IMG/VR virus record: IMGVR_UViG_3300042549_000453
Span: 1 to 21,934 of that record
Length of the DNA: 21,934 bases
DNA from: a virus
Direction: 5' to 3' (one strand)
Shown: positions 13,818 through 19,608 of the stretch, piece by piece
How positions within the stretch are numbered: position 1 is the first letter of the stretch
How the letters are laid out: every line of letters begins with the position of its first letter
Translations under genes and position numbers: made by a program
Notes under the pieces: model-generated
The model's input: only the letters and a program-made list of their open reading frames with translations
Database searches by the model: none
What the model was told of the DNA's origin: nothing

Positions 13818-14084
13818 GCAATGACCATGCCAGAAACAGCCAGAATTGATGTACCGATGTACCGAAACGGCAATTATTTTGAGGGTGAAATGTACCGAAC
13901 CGTACCGATCTGTACCGATTTCGGTACTCTCGGTACAGTCAGAGTGTACCGAAACCATGTACCGATGTACCGAAACGTACCGAAACGTACCGATGCCCGA
14001 CTTGCCCGTTGTACCGAAACGTACCGAAGGGGTATATATACCCCCTTCGGTTCGGTACACAAAGTCGGGTCGAATCGTCGGTAC
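13775..14084. repeat. GTACCGA iteron-like repeat field, candidate replication origin
   Basis: I count 14 direct copies of GTACCGA and four inverted copies (TCGGTAC) in 310 bp. Runs are phased at 10 bp (13892/13902/13912; 13967/13977/13987; 14011/14021; 13775/13785) with a few at 8 bp. The field begins inside the primase-helicase 3' end and fills the gap to the RusA-like gene. It ends with a large imperfect palindrome around an AT-only core (14021-14058). Iterons near a replication gene commonly mark an origin; this is the likely reading. A frame of about 100 codons (13821-14120) crosses the field but looks like translated repeat. Confidence 0.75.
14021..14058. other. Cruciform-forming palindrome with TATATATA core
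   Basis: GGGGTATATATACCCC (14029-14044) is a perfect palindrome, extended on both sides by CCGAA and TTCGG with one extra C and a small duplication on the right. The AT core flanked by G/C blocks would melt or extrude readily and fits an unwinding element or a replication hairpin. Confidence 0.6.
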
Positions 14085-14112
14085 ACGGATTTTAGGATTT
14101 TGAGGAGTCAGG

Positions 14113-14451
14113 ATGATTGAAGTTGAAATGGACATGAAGGTGGTCAGCATGGCGAACATGAGGATGCACTGGGCAGTGAAAGCCAAACTGGTGAAGAGTC
14201 AGCGCACAAAGGCGTTTAACGCGCTGGCGAGTGTTGCGGCACCTCCGGCCCCACCTTGCACGATTGTGCTCACCAGGGTGGCTCCAAGGGCTTTGGATGG
14301 GGATAATCTGCAATCTGGATTTAAGGCTGTGAGGGATGGGGTGGCTGATTGGCTTGGCATTGATGATGGGAGCCAGTTGGTTGAATGGCAGTACAGGCAG
14401 CGACCGGGTACGGTTAAGACTTACAAGGTTGAGATTGAGGTGATAGCATGA
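14113..14451 (+). CDS. RusA-like Holliday junction resolvase
   Basis: The 112-residue protein has the RusA-family core: LDGDNLQSGFKAVRDGVADW with acidic residues D62 and D64 and N65, K71 and RDG (74-76), followed by GIDDGS (D84, D85) that completes the metal site. RusA enzymes are dimeric and cut four-way junctions symmetrically, resolving recombination or replication intermediates before packaging. The length fits the family (about 115-120). GAGGAG lies 8 nt upstream of the ATG. It follows the candidate origin and precedes the terminase genes, a common place for this gene in phages. Confidence 0.88.
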   Translation: MIEVEMDMKVVSMANMRMHWAVKAKLVKSQRTKAFNALASVAAPPAPPCTIVLTRVAPRALDGDNLQSGFKAVRDGVADWLGIDDGSQLVEWQYRQRPGTVKTYKVEIEVIA

Positions 14452-14537
14452 TGGCGTGTGCAAATGCAGTTGCCGCACTTTTGGGGAAAGCACCGCACCG
14501 GTGTGAGTACCCTTATTTTTTAGGAGTCCACAAGTGA
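14448..14537 (+). CDS. Possible 29-aa coupling ORF between resolvase and small terminase
   Basis: The frame starts at an ATG overlapping the RusA-like stop (ATGA at 14448-14451) and ends at a TGA overlapping the GTG start of the small terminase (14534-14537). It has two cysteines and no recognisable domain. The two overlaps suggest translational coupling, but the product is so short that it may be chance. Confidence 0.35.
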   Translation: MMACANAVAALLGKAPHRCEYPYFLGVHK

Positions 14538-15052
14538 CTGAAAACTTGGCGTCAGAGATGACAGTGAAAAGAACAGGGCCAGGTCGAAAGCCGGTGTTTC
14601 CGATTGAACACCCATGCTGGCAAGAAATCTGCAAACAGATCTCAACTGGCAAAAGCCTGACCACCACACTCAAAGCCGAAGGAATGCCAAGCCTTCAATG
14701 CGCAATGGTGATGATTCGGAACAATCCAGAGTTTCGCGCCATGTACGACAAGGCGACCGAAAACAGAGCAGATCGACTGGCTGAAGAGATCATCGAGTTG
14801 TCCGATGCAGAGATGCCAGCACACTTGGAAGGACCAATGGCGTCTGCTTGGGTTCAGCAAAAGCGTATGCAGGTGGACGCACGTAAGTGGGTAGCGTCAA
14901 AGCTGTATGCCAAACGATACGGCGATCGCATTGACGTTGCCGTAACCGACACACGAATCAGCGTCATGGATGCGCTCAAAGAAGCAAAGCAGCGTGTGCT
15001 CAGAGATGAAAGCAACGTAGTGGATGTGGAGAGTAAGGCTGTCGATTCTTAA
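14534..15052 (+). CDS. terS: Terminase small subunit (Sf6/G1P-like)
   Basis: The 172-residue protein starts at GTG with AGGAG 8 nt upstream. The N-terminal part has a helix-turn-helix-like segment (about 35-75: ICKQISTGKSLTTTLKAEGM...MIRNNPEFRAMYDKA), followed by the helical RADRLAEEIIELSD region and KRMQVDARKWVASKL, a pattern typical of Sf6-type small terminases that recognise the packaging start site and form a ring on DNA. The C-terminus carries the part expected to contact the large subunit. Unusually, it is separated from the large terminase by 2.2 kb holding a 370-bp non-coding region, a 537-aa gene and a reverse-strand gene. Confidence 0.88.
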   Translation: MTENLASEMTVKRTGPGRKPVFPIEHPCWQEICKQISTGKSLTTTLKAEGMPSLQCAMVMIRNNPEFRAMYDKATENRADRLAEEIIELSDAEMPAHLEGPMASAWVQQKRMQVDARKWVASKLYAKRYGDRIDVAVTDTRISVMDALKEAKQRVLRDESNVVDVESKAVDS

Positions 15053-15137
15053 CTTCTGGTGTGGTAATACGTTGGGTTTTGGGCGCATTACGCCAAAAAA
15101 GTTTAACAATACGCACACGCGCCCAACCGGCTACGCA

Positions 15138-15153
15138 TCAGGGTTAACCCTGA
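15138..15153. repeat. 16-bp perfect palindrome
   Basis: TCAGGGTTAACCCTGA is a perfect inverted repeat with no spacer in non-coding DNA downstream of the small terminase. It may be a protein-binding site. It differs from the 17-bp operator family. Confidence 0.6.
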
Positions 15154-15206
15154 CAAAAACGTACGTCTACTTCCTACAACGTCCATTATGTAAAGTCGAT
15201 GCCAAG

Positions 15207-15295
15207 TTATCCACAGAAAAATTAACACCGACTGCCTACATTCCTAGTTATCCACAGGCCAGTGTGGATAACCCGCGCAAAAACCCTGTGGACAA
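15207..15295. promoter_or_regulatory. Cluster of four DnaA boxes
   Basis: TTATCCACA occurs at 15207-15215 and 15248-15256, its reverse complement TGTGGATAA at 15263-15271, and a one-mismatch copy TGTGGACAA at 15287-15295. The first three match the consensus DnaA box exactly. With the A/T-only stretch 80 bp downstream this has the parts of a DnaA-dependent origin. Confidence 0.75.
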
Positions 15296-15422
15296 CCCGT
15301 GGCGGGCCGTCCCGCCGGCGAGGGCGGGGGGGGGAGGGCCGGCGGCGAAGGGTCACGGTGACGGTACCCCCACGAACATTTTTTAATTTTTTGTTTTTTT
15401 AAAAATCAATTAACATCGCCCC

Positions 15423-17036
15423 ATGCCGATCTACCAAAACGCTTTAGCCCAGCGTCCAGCCAACAGGCTGGCGTACCAAGACACCATGAGTGCGACCCCG
15501 CGTAACCAGGTGCTTGGGTACTTGGCTGATTTGGCGGCTGCGTCTTACTCACCGCAGCGCACGCAGCAGATGCAGGGCATGGCGCAGTTCTTGTCACTGC
15601 CAGCGGTTTCACAGACGCTGGACCGGCTGTCCTATGGCGAGCCACTGACCACTGGCAGAGGGATGACCACCCAGATCAGACCAGAGGCTATTGAGGCGGC
15701 AATGGCCGTAGCACCACTGGCGCAACCGGTGACGATGGCAACGCTGGCCGCATCGAGGGCAGCGACAAGGGCAGCGATGGCTGGTGGCAGGGCTGGCGAG
15801 CGTTATGCTGAACGTGTGCTGCCAGGCATCATGGAGCGCGGTGGGTTGCCGGCTCAACTGGTGATGGATTTGACGCAGGGAACCACGGCCAACATGGCTG
15901 AGCGAGTTGGACGGCTCAAAGCAATTGAGGCGTTGTTTCCTGGCAAGACTGAAGCCGCATTAAACCCGGCTGAAAAGTCTGCGCTGACAAAATACAAACA
16001 AATTTTGGATACGCCTGCGGTGATGCGCAGAGAGCAGGCCAGATTGTTTGGCACTGGTGACGTTGTGCAGCCATCATTAAATGTGGCGCAAGAGATTGGT
16101 GTGCATCCCACGGCGTTGCTGGACAAGTATGCGGTGCCTATTTTGTGGGACACCTCGGCCACTGGCGGTAACGTAACGCAGATTGCTGGCGTTCCGTTGA
16201 CGCAAGGGTTGAGGGATGCAACGCCATCGTTTGTTCAGCGTCAAGGCGGCAGGCGTTACCCGTACATTGCGGAAAACTTGCAACAAGGCGTTGGTGGTGC
16301 ATCTAACGAAACAGCGCAGATTTCAAAAATCAACAACTTGAACAAGTTCAGCAATTTGGGCGACACCATTGGTGTGCAAATGAACTTAGCGCCAAGTGGC
16401 ATTAATTTTTCTCACCATGTGGCCGAGTCTTATGTGGGCGCATTGAATACGCTCAAGCCTTCGCGTGAGGCGCTGACATCGTTTAGGGATGCGGTAAGAA
16501 ATACTAAGGTGCAAAACCCCGTCACAAAAGAAATCTTGTACCCGTACAGCAAGTTCCCTGGTTTGGACAGTCCCAACATTCGGGAGATCATGGCCCAAGG
16601 AACTGACGAATACACCCCAGGCAACATTCGCAAGGCAATTGCCGAGGTTGGCTCAACAGCCGCAATGGAGAAGCAAGGCTTTCCCCGCTGGCAAGACATT
16701 TACAACGTGATGAGTGAGCCTGGTGCCGAAACTGGCATGGCGCATACCCTGCTATCGGTCAAGCCAAACACTCAGATGGTGACGCCAAACTTTCAGCACG
16801 GCTCTTACAACGCTGGCCTTGAGGCGCAAGTGCTTGGTTCATTGCAGAATGCACAAGGCCAAGTTGTTGGGGTGCCAGATCGGCTAATGTTACCCAAGAC
16901 ATTTGCCAACAAATTGGCCGAAGGCAAGAACATCAATAACATTCGCACATCGTTGCTCAAAAGCCATCATGGCGAAAAACTGGATCAAGAAGCAATTGAC
17001 AATATTGCTAGATACCTTGGGTATCAGGTTGATTGA
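15423..17036 (+). CDS. Unknown 537-aa protein between small and large terminase genes
   Basis: The protein is soluble with an Ala/Gln/Met-rich N-terminal region (PQRTQQMQGMAQF near 40-52) that resembles the MQGM stretch of the probable virion protein at the left edge of the window. The rest has GINFSHHVAESYVGAL, SREALTSFRDAVRN and a C-terminal MLPKTFANKLAEG / SHHGEKLDQEAIDNIARYLGYQVD. I do not recognise a characterised family; the size and composition suit a virion-associated or large polyvalent-type protein. No Shine-Dalgarno sequence precedes the ATG, which follows an A/T-only tract. The last 29 bp overlap the convergent small gene on the other strand. Confidence 0.8.
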   Translation: MPIYQNALAQRPANRLAYQDTMSATPRNQVLGYLADLAAASYSPQRTQQMQGMAQFLSLPAVSQTLDRLSYGEPLTTGRGMTTQIRPEAIEAAMAVAPLAQPVTMATLAASRAATRAAMAGGRAGERYAERVLPGIMERGGLPAQLVMDLTQGTTANMAERVGRLKAIEALFPGKTEAALNPAEKSALTKYKQILDTPAVMRREQARLFGTGDVVQPSLNVAQEIGVHPTALLDKYAVPILWDTSATGGNVTQIAGVPLTQGLRDATPSFVQRQGGRRYPYIAENLQQGVGGASNETAQISKINNLNKFSNLGDTIGVQMNLAPSGINFSHHVAESYVGALNTLKPSREALTSFRDAVRNTKVQNPVTKEILYPYSKFPGLDSPNIREIMAQGTDEYTPGNIRKAIAEVGSTAAMEKQGFPRWQDIYNVMSEPGAETGMAHTLLSVKPNTQMVTPNFQHGSYNAGLEAQVLGSLQNAQGQVVGVPDRLMLPKTFANKLAEGKNINNIRTSLLKSHHGEKLDQEAIDNIARYLGYQVD

Positions 17037-17196
17037 GCGATTCAAGATGCTCTTTTTCTTTTGCCAACTCTTCGATCAACTGGTTGACGATTTCCAGCCG
17101 CACAGCATCAGGCTGGCCGGAAAAAGCCTCTGGCATTCGCAAGTACGCTGAGTTGTTTGAAAAATTGAATCCGCAGTAGGCAACGACTTTTTTCAT
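17008..17196 (-). CDS. Isolated reverse-strand 62-aa gene inside the late block
   Basis: The ATG at 17196 has GGAGG (17201-17205) 4 nt upstream. The protein begins MKKVVAYCGFNF and continues with a helical C-terminal half (DAVRLEIVNQLIEELAKEKEHLESL) of coiled-coil character. No family is recognised. It lies on the opposite strand to all neighbours within 5 kb and has its own promoter (TTGCAT-16-TAGAAT) overlapped by a 17-bp operator, in the same geometry as the main early promoter. It is therefore probably an early, regulator-controlled gene placed between late genes, and its transcript would be antisense to the end of the 537-aa gene. A role in regulation or host takeover is inferred only. 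Confidence 0.75.
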   Translation of the reverse strand: MKKVVAYCGFNFSNNSAYLRMPEAFSGQPDAVRLEIVNQLIEELAKEKEHLESLNQPDTQGI

Positions 17197-17213
17197 ATGG
17201 CCTCCAAACCTCC

Positions 17214-17241
17214 ATTCTATCAAAACGCTAGATAAATGCAA
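17214..17241 (-). promoter_or_regulatory. Early-type promoter of the isolated reverse-strand gene
   Basis: On the - strand TTGCAT (17236-17241) and TAGAAT (17214-17219) are 16 bp apart, the same spacing and -10 sequence as the promoter at 11442-11469. The -35 box overlaps the annotated start of the large terminase. Confidence 0.65.
17216..17232. promoter_or_regulatory. 17-bp operator (site 5)
   Basis: TCTATCA-aaa-CGCTAGA combines the half-site variant seen in site 2 (TGATAGA in reverse) with a near-consensus half. It starts two bases inside the -10 box at 17214-17219, exactly as site 2 does at its promoter. Confidence 0.65.
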
Positions 17242-18762
17242 ACCACCATCTACAAGCCCGAAGACGAACAGGAGTTAATGGCAACGCTGTGGACACCGGC
17301 GATTGCCGATGACCCCGAAGCCTTTGTGTTGTTTGCTTTTCCCTGGGGCCAAGAGAACACGCCACTGGCGAACTTCAAGGGGCCAAGGAAGTGGCAAAGG
17401 GAAGTGCTGCGTGAGATCACTGAGCACATCAAGCGCCAGCAGGGCCGCATAGACTTTGAGACGCTGCGCAATGCTGTGTCTTCTGGCCGTGGTATTGGCA
17501 AGTCTGCACTGGTGTCGTGGCTCACCATCTGGATGCTGTCCACCCGCATAGGCTCAACCACCATCATTTCGGCCAACTCAGAGTCTCAGCTTCGTGCGGT
17601 GACATGGGCCGAGATCACCAAGTGGTTGGCGATGTCAATCAACAGCCACTGGTTTGAGGTTGCAGCGACCAAGATCACCCCTGCCAACTGGCTCACTGAG
17701 CTGGTTGAAAAAGATCTCAAGAAGGGCACGCGCTACTGGGCGGTTGAGGGCCGGTTGTGGTCAGCCGAAAACCCAGATGCCTATGCTGGAGTTCACAACT
17801 TTGATGGTGTGATGGTGATTTTCGACGAAGCATCCGGTATTGAGGACAGCATCTGGGCTGTTACGGCTGGATTCTTTACCGAAAACACACCTAATCGCTT
17901 GTGGCTGGCTTTTTCCAACCCACGGCGAAACACTGGGTACTTCTACGAGACCTTTCACTCTAAGCGAGACTTCTGGAACACCAAGGTGGTGGATGCCCGG
18001 ACGGTGGAAGGCACCGACAAGGCTGTGTACCAGAACATCATTGACGAGTATGGCCCTGACTCAAGCCAGGCGCACGTTGAGGTTTACGGGCAGTTTCCTA
18101 ATGCTGGCGATGACCAGTTCATACCGTCGAACATTGTGGATGAGGCGATGGGCAGGTCCAAGTACAAGGACCAGACAGCGCCGATCATTGTGGGGGTTGA
18201 CCCTGCACGCTTTGGCGCTGATGCCACGGTGATTGCCATCCGGCAGGGCCGTGACATAGTGCGCATTGACCGCCACCGGGGAGATGACACCATGACGGTG
18301 GTGGGACACATCATTGAGGCCATTGAGGAGTTCAAGCCTGCCTTGGTGGTGATTGACGAGGGAGGTCTTGGGGCTGGCATTGTTGACCGGCTGAAAGAGC
18401 AGCGGTACAAGATCAAGGGTGTCAACTTTGGCAACAAGAGTGCGAACCCCATCATGTATGGCAACAAACGTGCTGAGATGTGGGGCAAGATGAAGGACTG
18501 GCTGAGATCTGCCAGCATTCCAAAGGACAGGTTCTTGAAGACTGATCTGGTTTCGCCTATGATCAAGCCTGATTCAAGGGGTACGATCTTTTTGGAGAGC
18601 AAGAAGGACATGAAGGCCCGTGGTTTGGCGTCACCTGATGCTGCTGACGCCATCTGCGTGACTTTTGCGTTCCCTGTGGCTCACAGAGAGTACACTGAGC
18701 AACCACTCACTAGGCGCAACGCTCAAAACGGTGTCGCCCTTACTTCATGGATGGGTTCGTGA
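17236..18762 (+). CDS. terL: Terminase large subunit
   Basis: The 508-residue protein has the two terminase domains. The ATPase shows the N-terminal FVLFAFPWGQ (30-39), a Walker A-like SSGRGIGKS (82-90), Walker B VMVIFDE (192-198) and a coupling motif in LAFSNPRR (224-231). The RNase H-like nuclease has acidic residues D322 (VGVDPARFG), D374 (VVIDEG) and D471 (near the C-terminus, PDAADA). It pumps DNA through the portal into the prohead and cuts the concatemer. The start at 17236 has no ribosome binding site; an in-frame ATG at 17278 follows AGGAGTTA and is a plausible alternative. The stop shares a base with the next start (TGATG). Confidence 0.95.
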   Translation: MQTTIYKPEDEQELMATLWTPAIADDPEAFVLFAFPWGQENTPLANFKGPRKWQREVLREITEHIKRQQGRIDFETLRNAVSSGRGIGKSALVSWLTIWMLSTRIGSTTIISANSESQLRAVTWAEITKWLAMSINSHWFEVAATKITPANWLTELVEKDLKKGTRYWAVEGRLWSAENPDAYAGVHNFDGVMVIFDEASGIEDSIWAVTAGFFTENTPNRLWLAFSNPRRNTGYFYETFHSKRDFWNTKVVDARTVEGTDKAVYQNIIDEYGPDSSQAHVEVYGQFPNAGDDQFIPSNIVDEAMGRSKYKDQTAPIIVGVDPARFGADATVIAIRQGRDIVRIDRHRGDDTMTVVGHIIEAIEEFKPALVVIDEGGLGAGIVDRLKEQRYKIKGVNFGNKSANPIMYGNKRAEMWGKMKDWLRSASIPKDRFLKTDLVSPMIKPDSRGTIFLESKKDMKARGLASPDAADAICVTFAFPVAHREYTEQPLTRRNAQNGVALTSWMGS

Positions 18763-19025
18763 TGGCTACCAAGAAAACTGTTTCTTTGAGCGTCAAAAAG
18801 GGCGAGAAGCTGCCGGTGTCCAAGGGCGCGGGCTTGACAGAGAAGGGCCGCGCCAAATACAACGCAGCCACAGGGTCAAACCTGAAGGCGCCAGCACCAA
18901 GCCCCAAGACAAAGGCCGACCAAGGCCGTAAAGATTCGTTCTGTGCCCGCATGGAAGGGGTTGTCAAAAACGCCAAAGGTCCAGCAGAACGGGCCAAGGC
19001 ATCACTCAAACGATGGAAGTGCTAA
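18762..19025 (+). CDS. Small basic DUF6321-like protein
   Basis: Start chosen at 18762 (TGATG overlap with the terminase stop); an ATG at 18747 would add five residues. The 87-residue protein is rich in Lys and Ala and contains GLTEKGRAKYNAATGSNLKAP, then a KDSFCARMEGV motif and a C-terminal RAKASLKRWKC. I recall this pattern in short phage proteins labelled DUF6321, function unknown. It sits between terminase and portal with two other lysine-rich small genes, so a role with DNA in the capsid or in assembly is a reasonable guess. Confidence 0.8.
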   Translation: MATKKTVSLSVKKGEKLPVSKGAGLTEKGRAKYNAATGSNLKAPAPSPKTKADQGRKDSFCARMEGVVKNAKGPAERAKASLKRWKC

Positions 19026-19028
19026 ATC

Positions 19029-19193
19029 ATGGCTACAAAACCCGGACTCTATGCCAACATCAACGCCAAGCGCGAGCGTATCGCTGCTGGCTCTGGCGAG
19101 AAGATGCGCAAACCCGGCGCTGCCGGTGCACCTACGGCCAAGGACTTTAAGGAGTCGGCCAAGACTGCAAAACCTGCTAAAAAGGCCAAGTGA
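19029..19193 (+). CDS. 54-aa lysine-rich phage protein (GLYANIxAKRERI type)
   Basis: The frame reads MATKPGLYANINAKRERI... and continues with GSGEKMRKPG, APTAKDFKESAKTAKPAKKAK. This is a recurrent short phage protein type, very basic, of unknown function, always found near packaging and head genes as far as I recall. It starts 3 bp after the preceding stop and its stop shares a base with the next start (TGATG at 19191-19195). The high lysine content suggests nucleic-acid contact; no structure can be inferred beyond that. Confidence 0.78.
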   Translation: MATKPGLYANINAKRERIAAGSGEKMRKPGAAGAPTAKDFKESAKTAKPAKKAK

Positions 19194-19363
19194 TGCCACT
19201 CGTCAAGTCACCCTCAAAAGAGGCATTTCGCAAGAATGTCAAGGCCGAAGTGTCTGCGGGTAAACCCGTAAAGCAGGCCGTGGCAATTGCGTATTCCGTC
19301 AAGCGCGCGGCGTCCAGCAGCGGTACCTCTGCCAAAAAACCAACAATGAAGACCAAAAAATGA
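19193..19363 (+). CDS. 56-aa lysine-rich phage protein (MPLVKS...QAVAIAYSVKR type)
   Basis: The frame MPLVKSPSKEAFRKNVKAEV... continues with AGKPVKQAVAIAYSVKR and a Ser/Lys tail. I recognise the pattern from small uncharacterised proteins in many tailed phages, next to terminase and portal genes. It overlaps both neighbours (TGATG upstream, ATGA at 19360-19363 downstream), so it is translated in the same series as the GroES-like gene and portal. Function unknown. Confidence 0.78.
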   Translation: MPLVKSPSKEAFRKNVKAEVSAGKPVKQAVAIAYSVKRAASSSGTSAKKPTMKTKK

Positions 19364-19608
19364 GCCTCCAAGCCCTGCAAGACTGCCTGATCGTGCGCCC
19401 AGACATGGAAAAACACGAGTTGTTTATCCTCTTGAGGCAGAAACAAACTGGTACGGGTGTGGTAATCTCCGTTGGGCCTAAAGCCAAGGACGTAAAAGTC
19501 GGCGACAAGGTGCTATTTGGTGATTCCATCGGACAAGACCTAAAATACGAGGGTGACAACCTTCTGGTCATGAGGGAATCACACACCCTCGGAGTATTTG
19601 ACGCATGA
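19360..19608 (+). CDS. GroES-like (Cpn10-fold) co-chaperonin
   Basis: The 82-residue protein follows the Cpn10 pattern: an N-terminal strand LQDCLIVRPD, a loop (18-30) whose FILLR corresponds to the hydrophobic tripeptide of the GroES mobile loop that docks on GroEL, then GTGVVISVGP (31-40), VKVGDKVLFG (46-55) and the C-terminal YEGDNLLVMRESHTLGVF. It is shorter than GroES (about 97 residues), mainly in the roof loop. Phage co-chaperonins such as T4 gp31 replace GroES to fold the major capsid protein. Its place directly before the portal gene (ATGA overlap at 19605-19608) fits that role, which remains inference. Confidence 0.85.
   Translation: MSLQALQDCLIVRPDMEKHELFILLRQKQTGTGVVISVGPKAKDVKVGDKVLFGDSIGQDLKYEGDNLLVMRESHTLGVFDA

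Larger units (their letters stand above)
15053..15422. other. Non-coding region with DnaA boxes, palindromes, G tract and AT-rich end
   Basis: This 370-bp gap has no credible gene. It holds, in order: an inverted repeat TTGGGCGC (15079-15086) / GCGCCCAA (15119-15126); a 16-bp palindrome around GGGTTAACCC (15138-15153); four DnaA boxes (15207-15295); a GC-rich block with nine consecutive G (15326-15334); GTCACGGTGAC (15352-15362); and an A/T-only run of about 30 bp (15375-15405). It could be a DnaA-dependent origin, a cos/pac packaging site beside terS, or both. Confidence 0.7.

Noticed and set aside
13775-14084. CRISPR-like array
   Set aside because: The repeated unit is only 7-10 bp, occurs in both orientations, and has no unique spacers of 25-40 bp.
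13821-14120. Open frame of 99 codons across the GTACCGA repeat field
   Set aside because: Its sequence is mostly the translated repeats (MYRN, MYRT and similar), there is no well-placed ribosome binding site, and a second frame and the opposite strand are equally open for the same reason. I treat the region as non-coding repeats.
15079-15100. Rho-independent terminator after the small terminase (GGCG-CATTA-CGCC followed by A run)
   Set aside because: On the + strand the stem is followed by A, not T; on the - strand the T run precedes the stem. Neither direction gives a terminator.
17000-17016. Further operator copy ending in TGCTAGA
   Set aside because: Only the right half (TGCTAGA) matches; the left arm TTGACAA fits at few positions, and the site is inside the end of a coding region with no promoter role visible.
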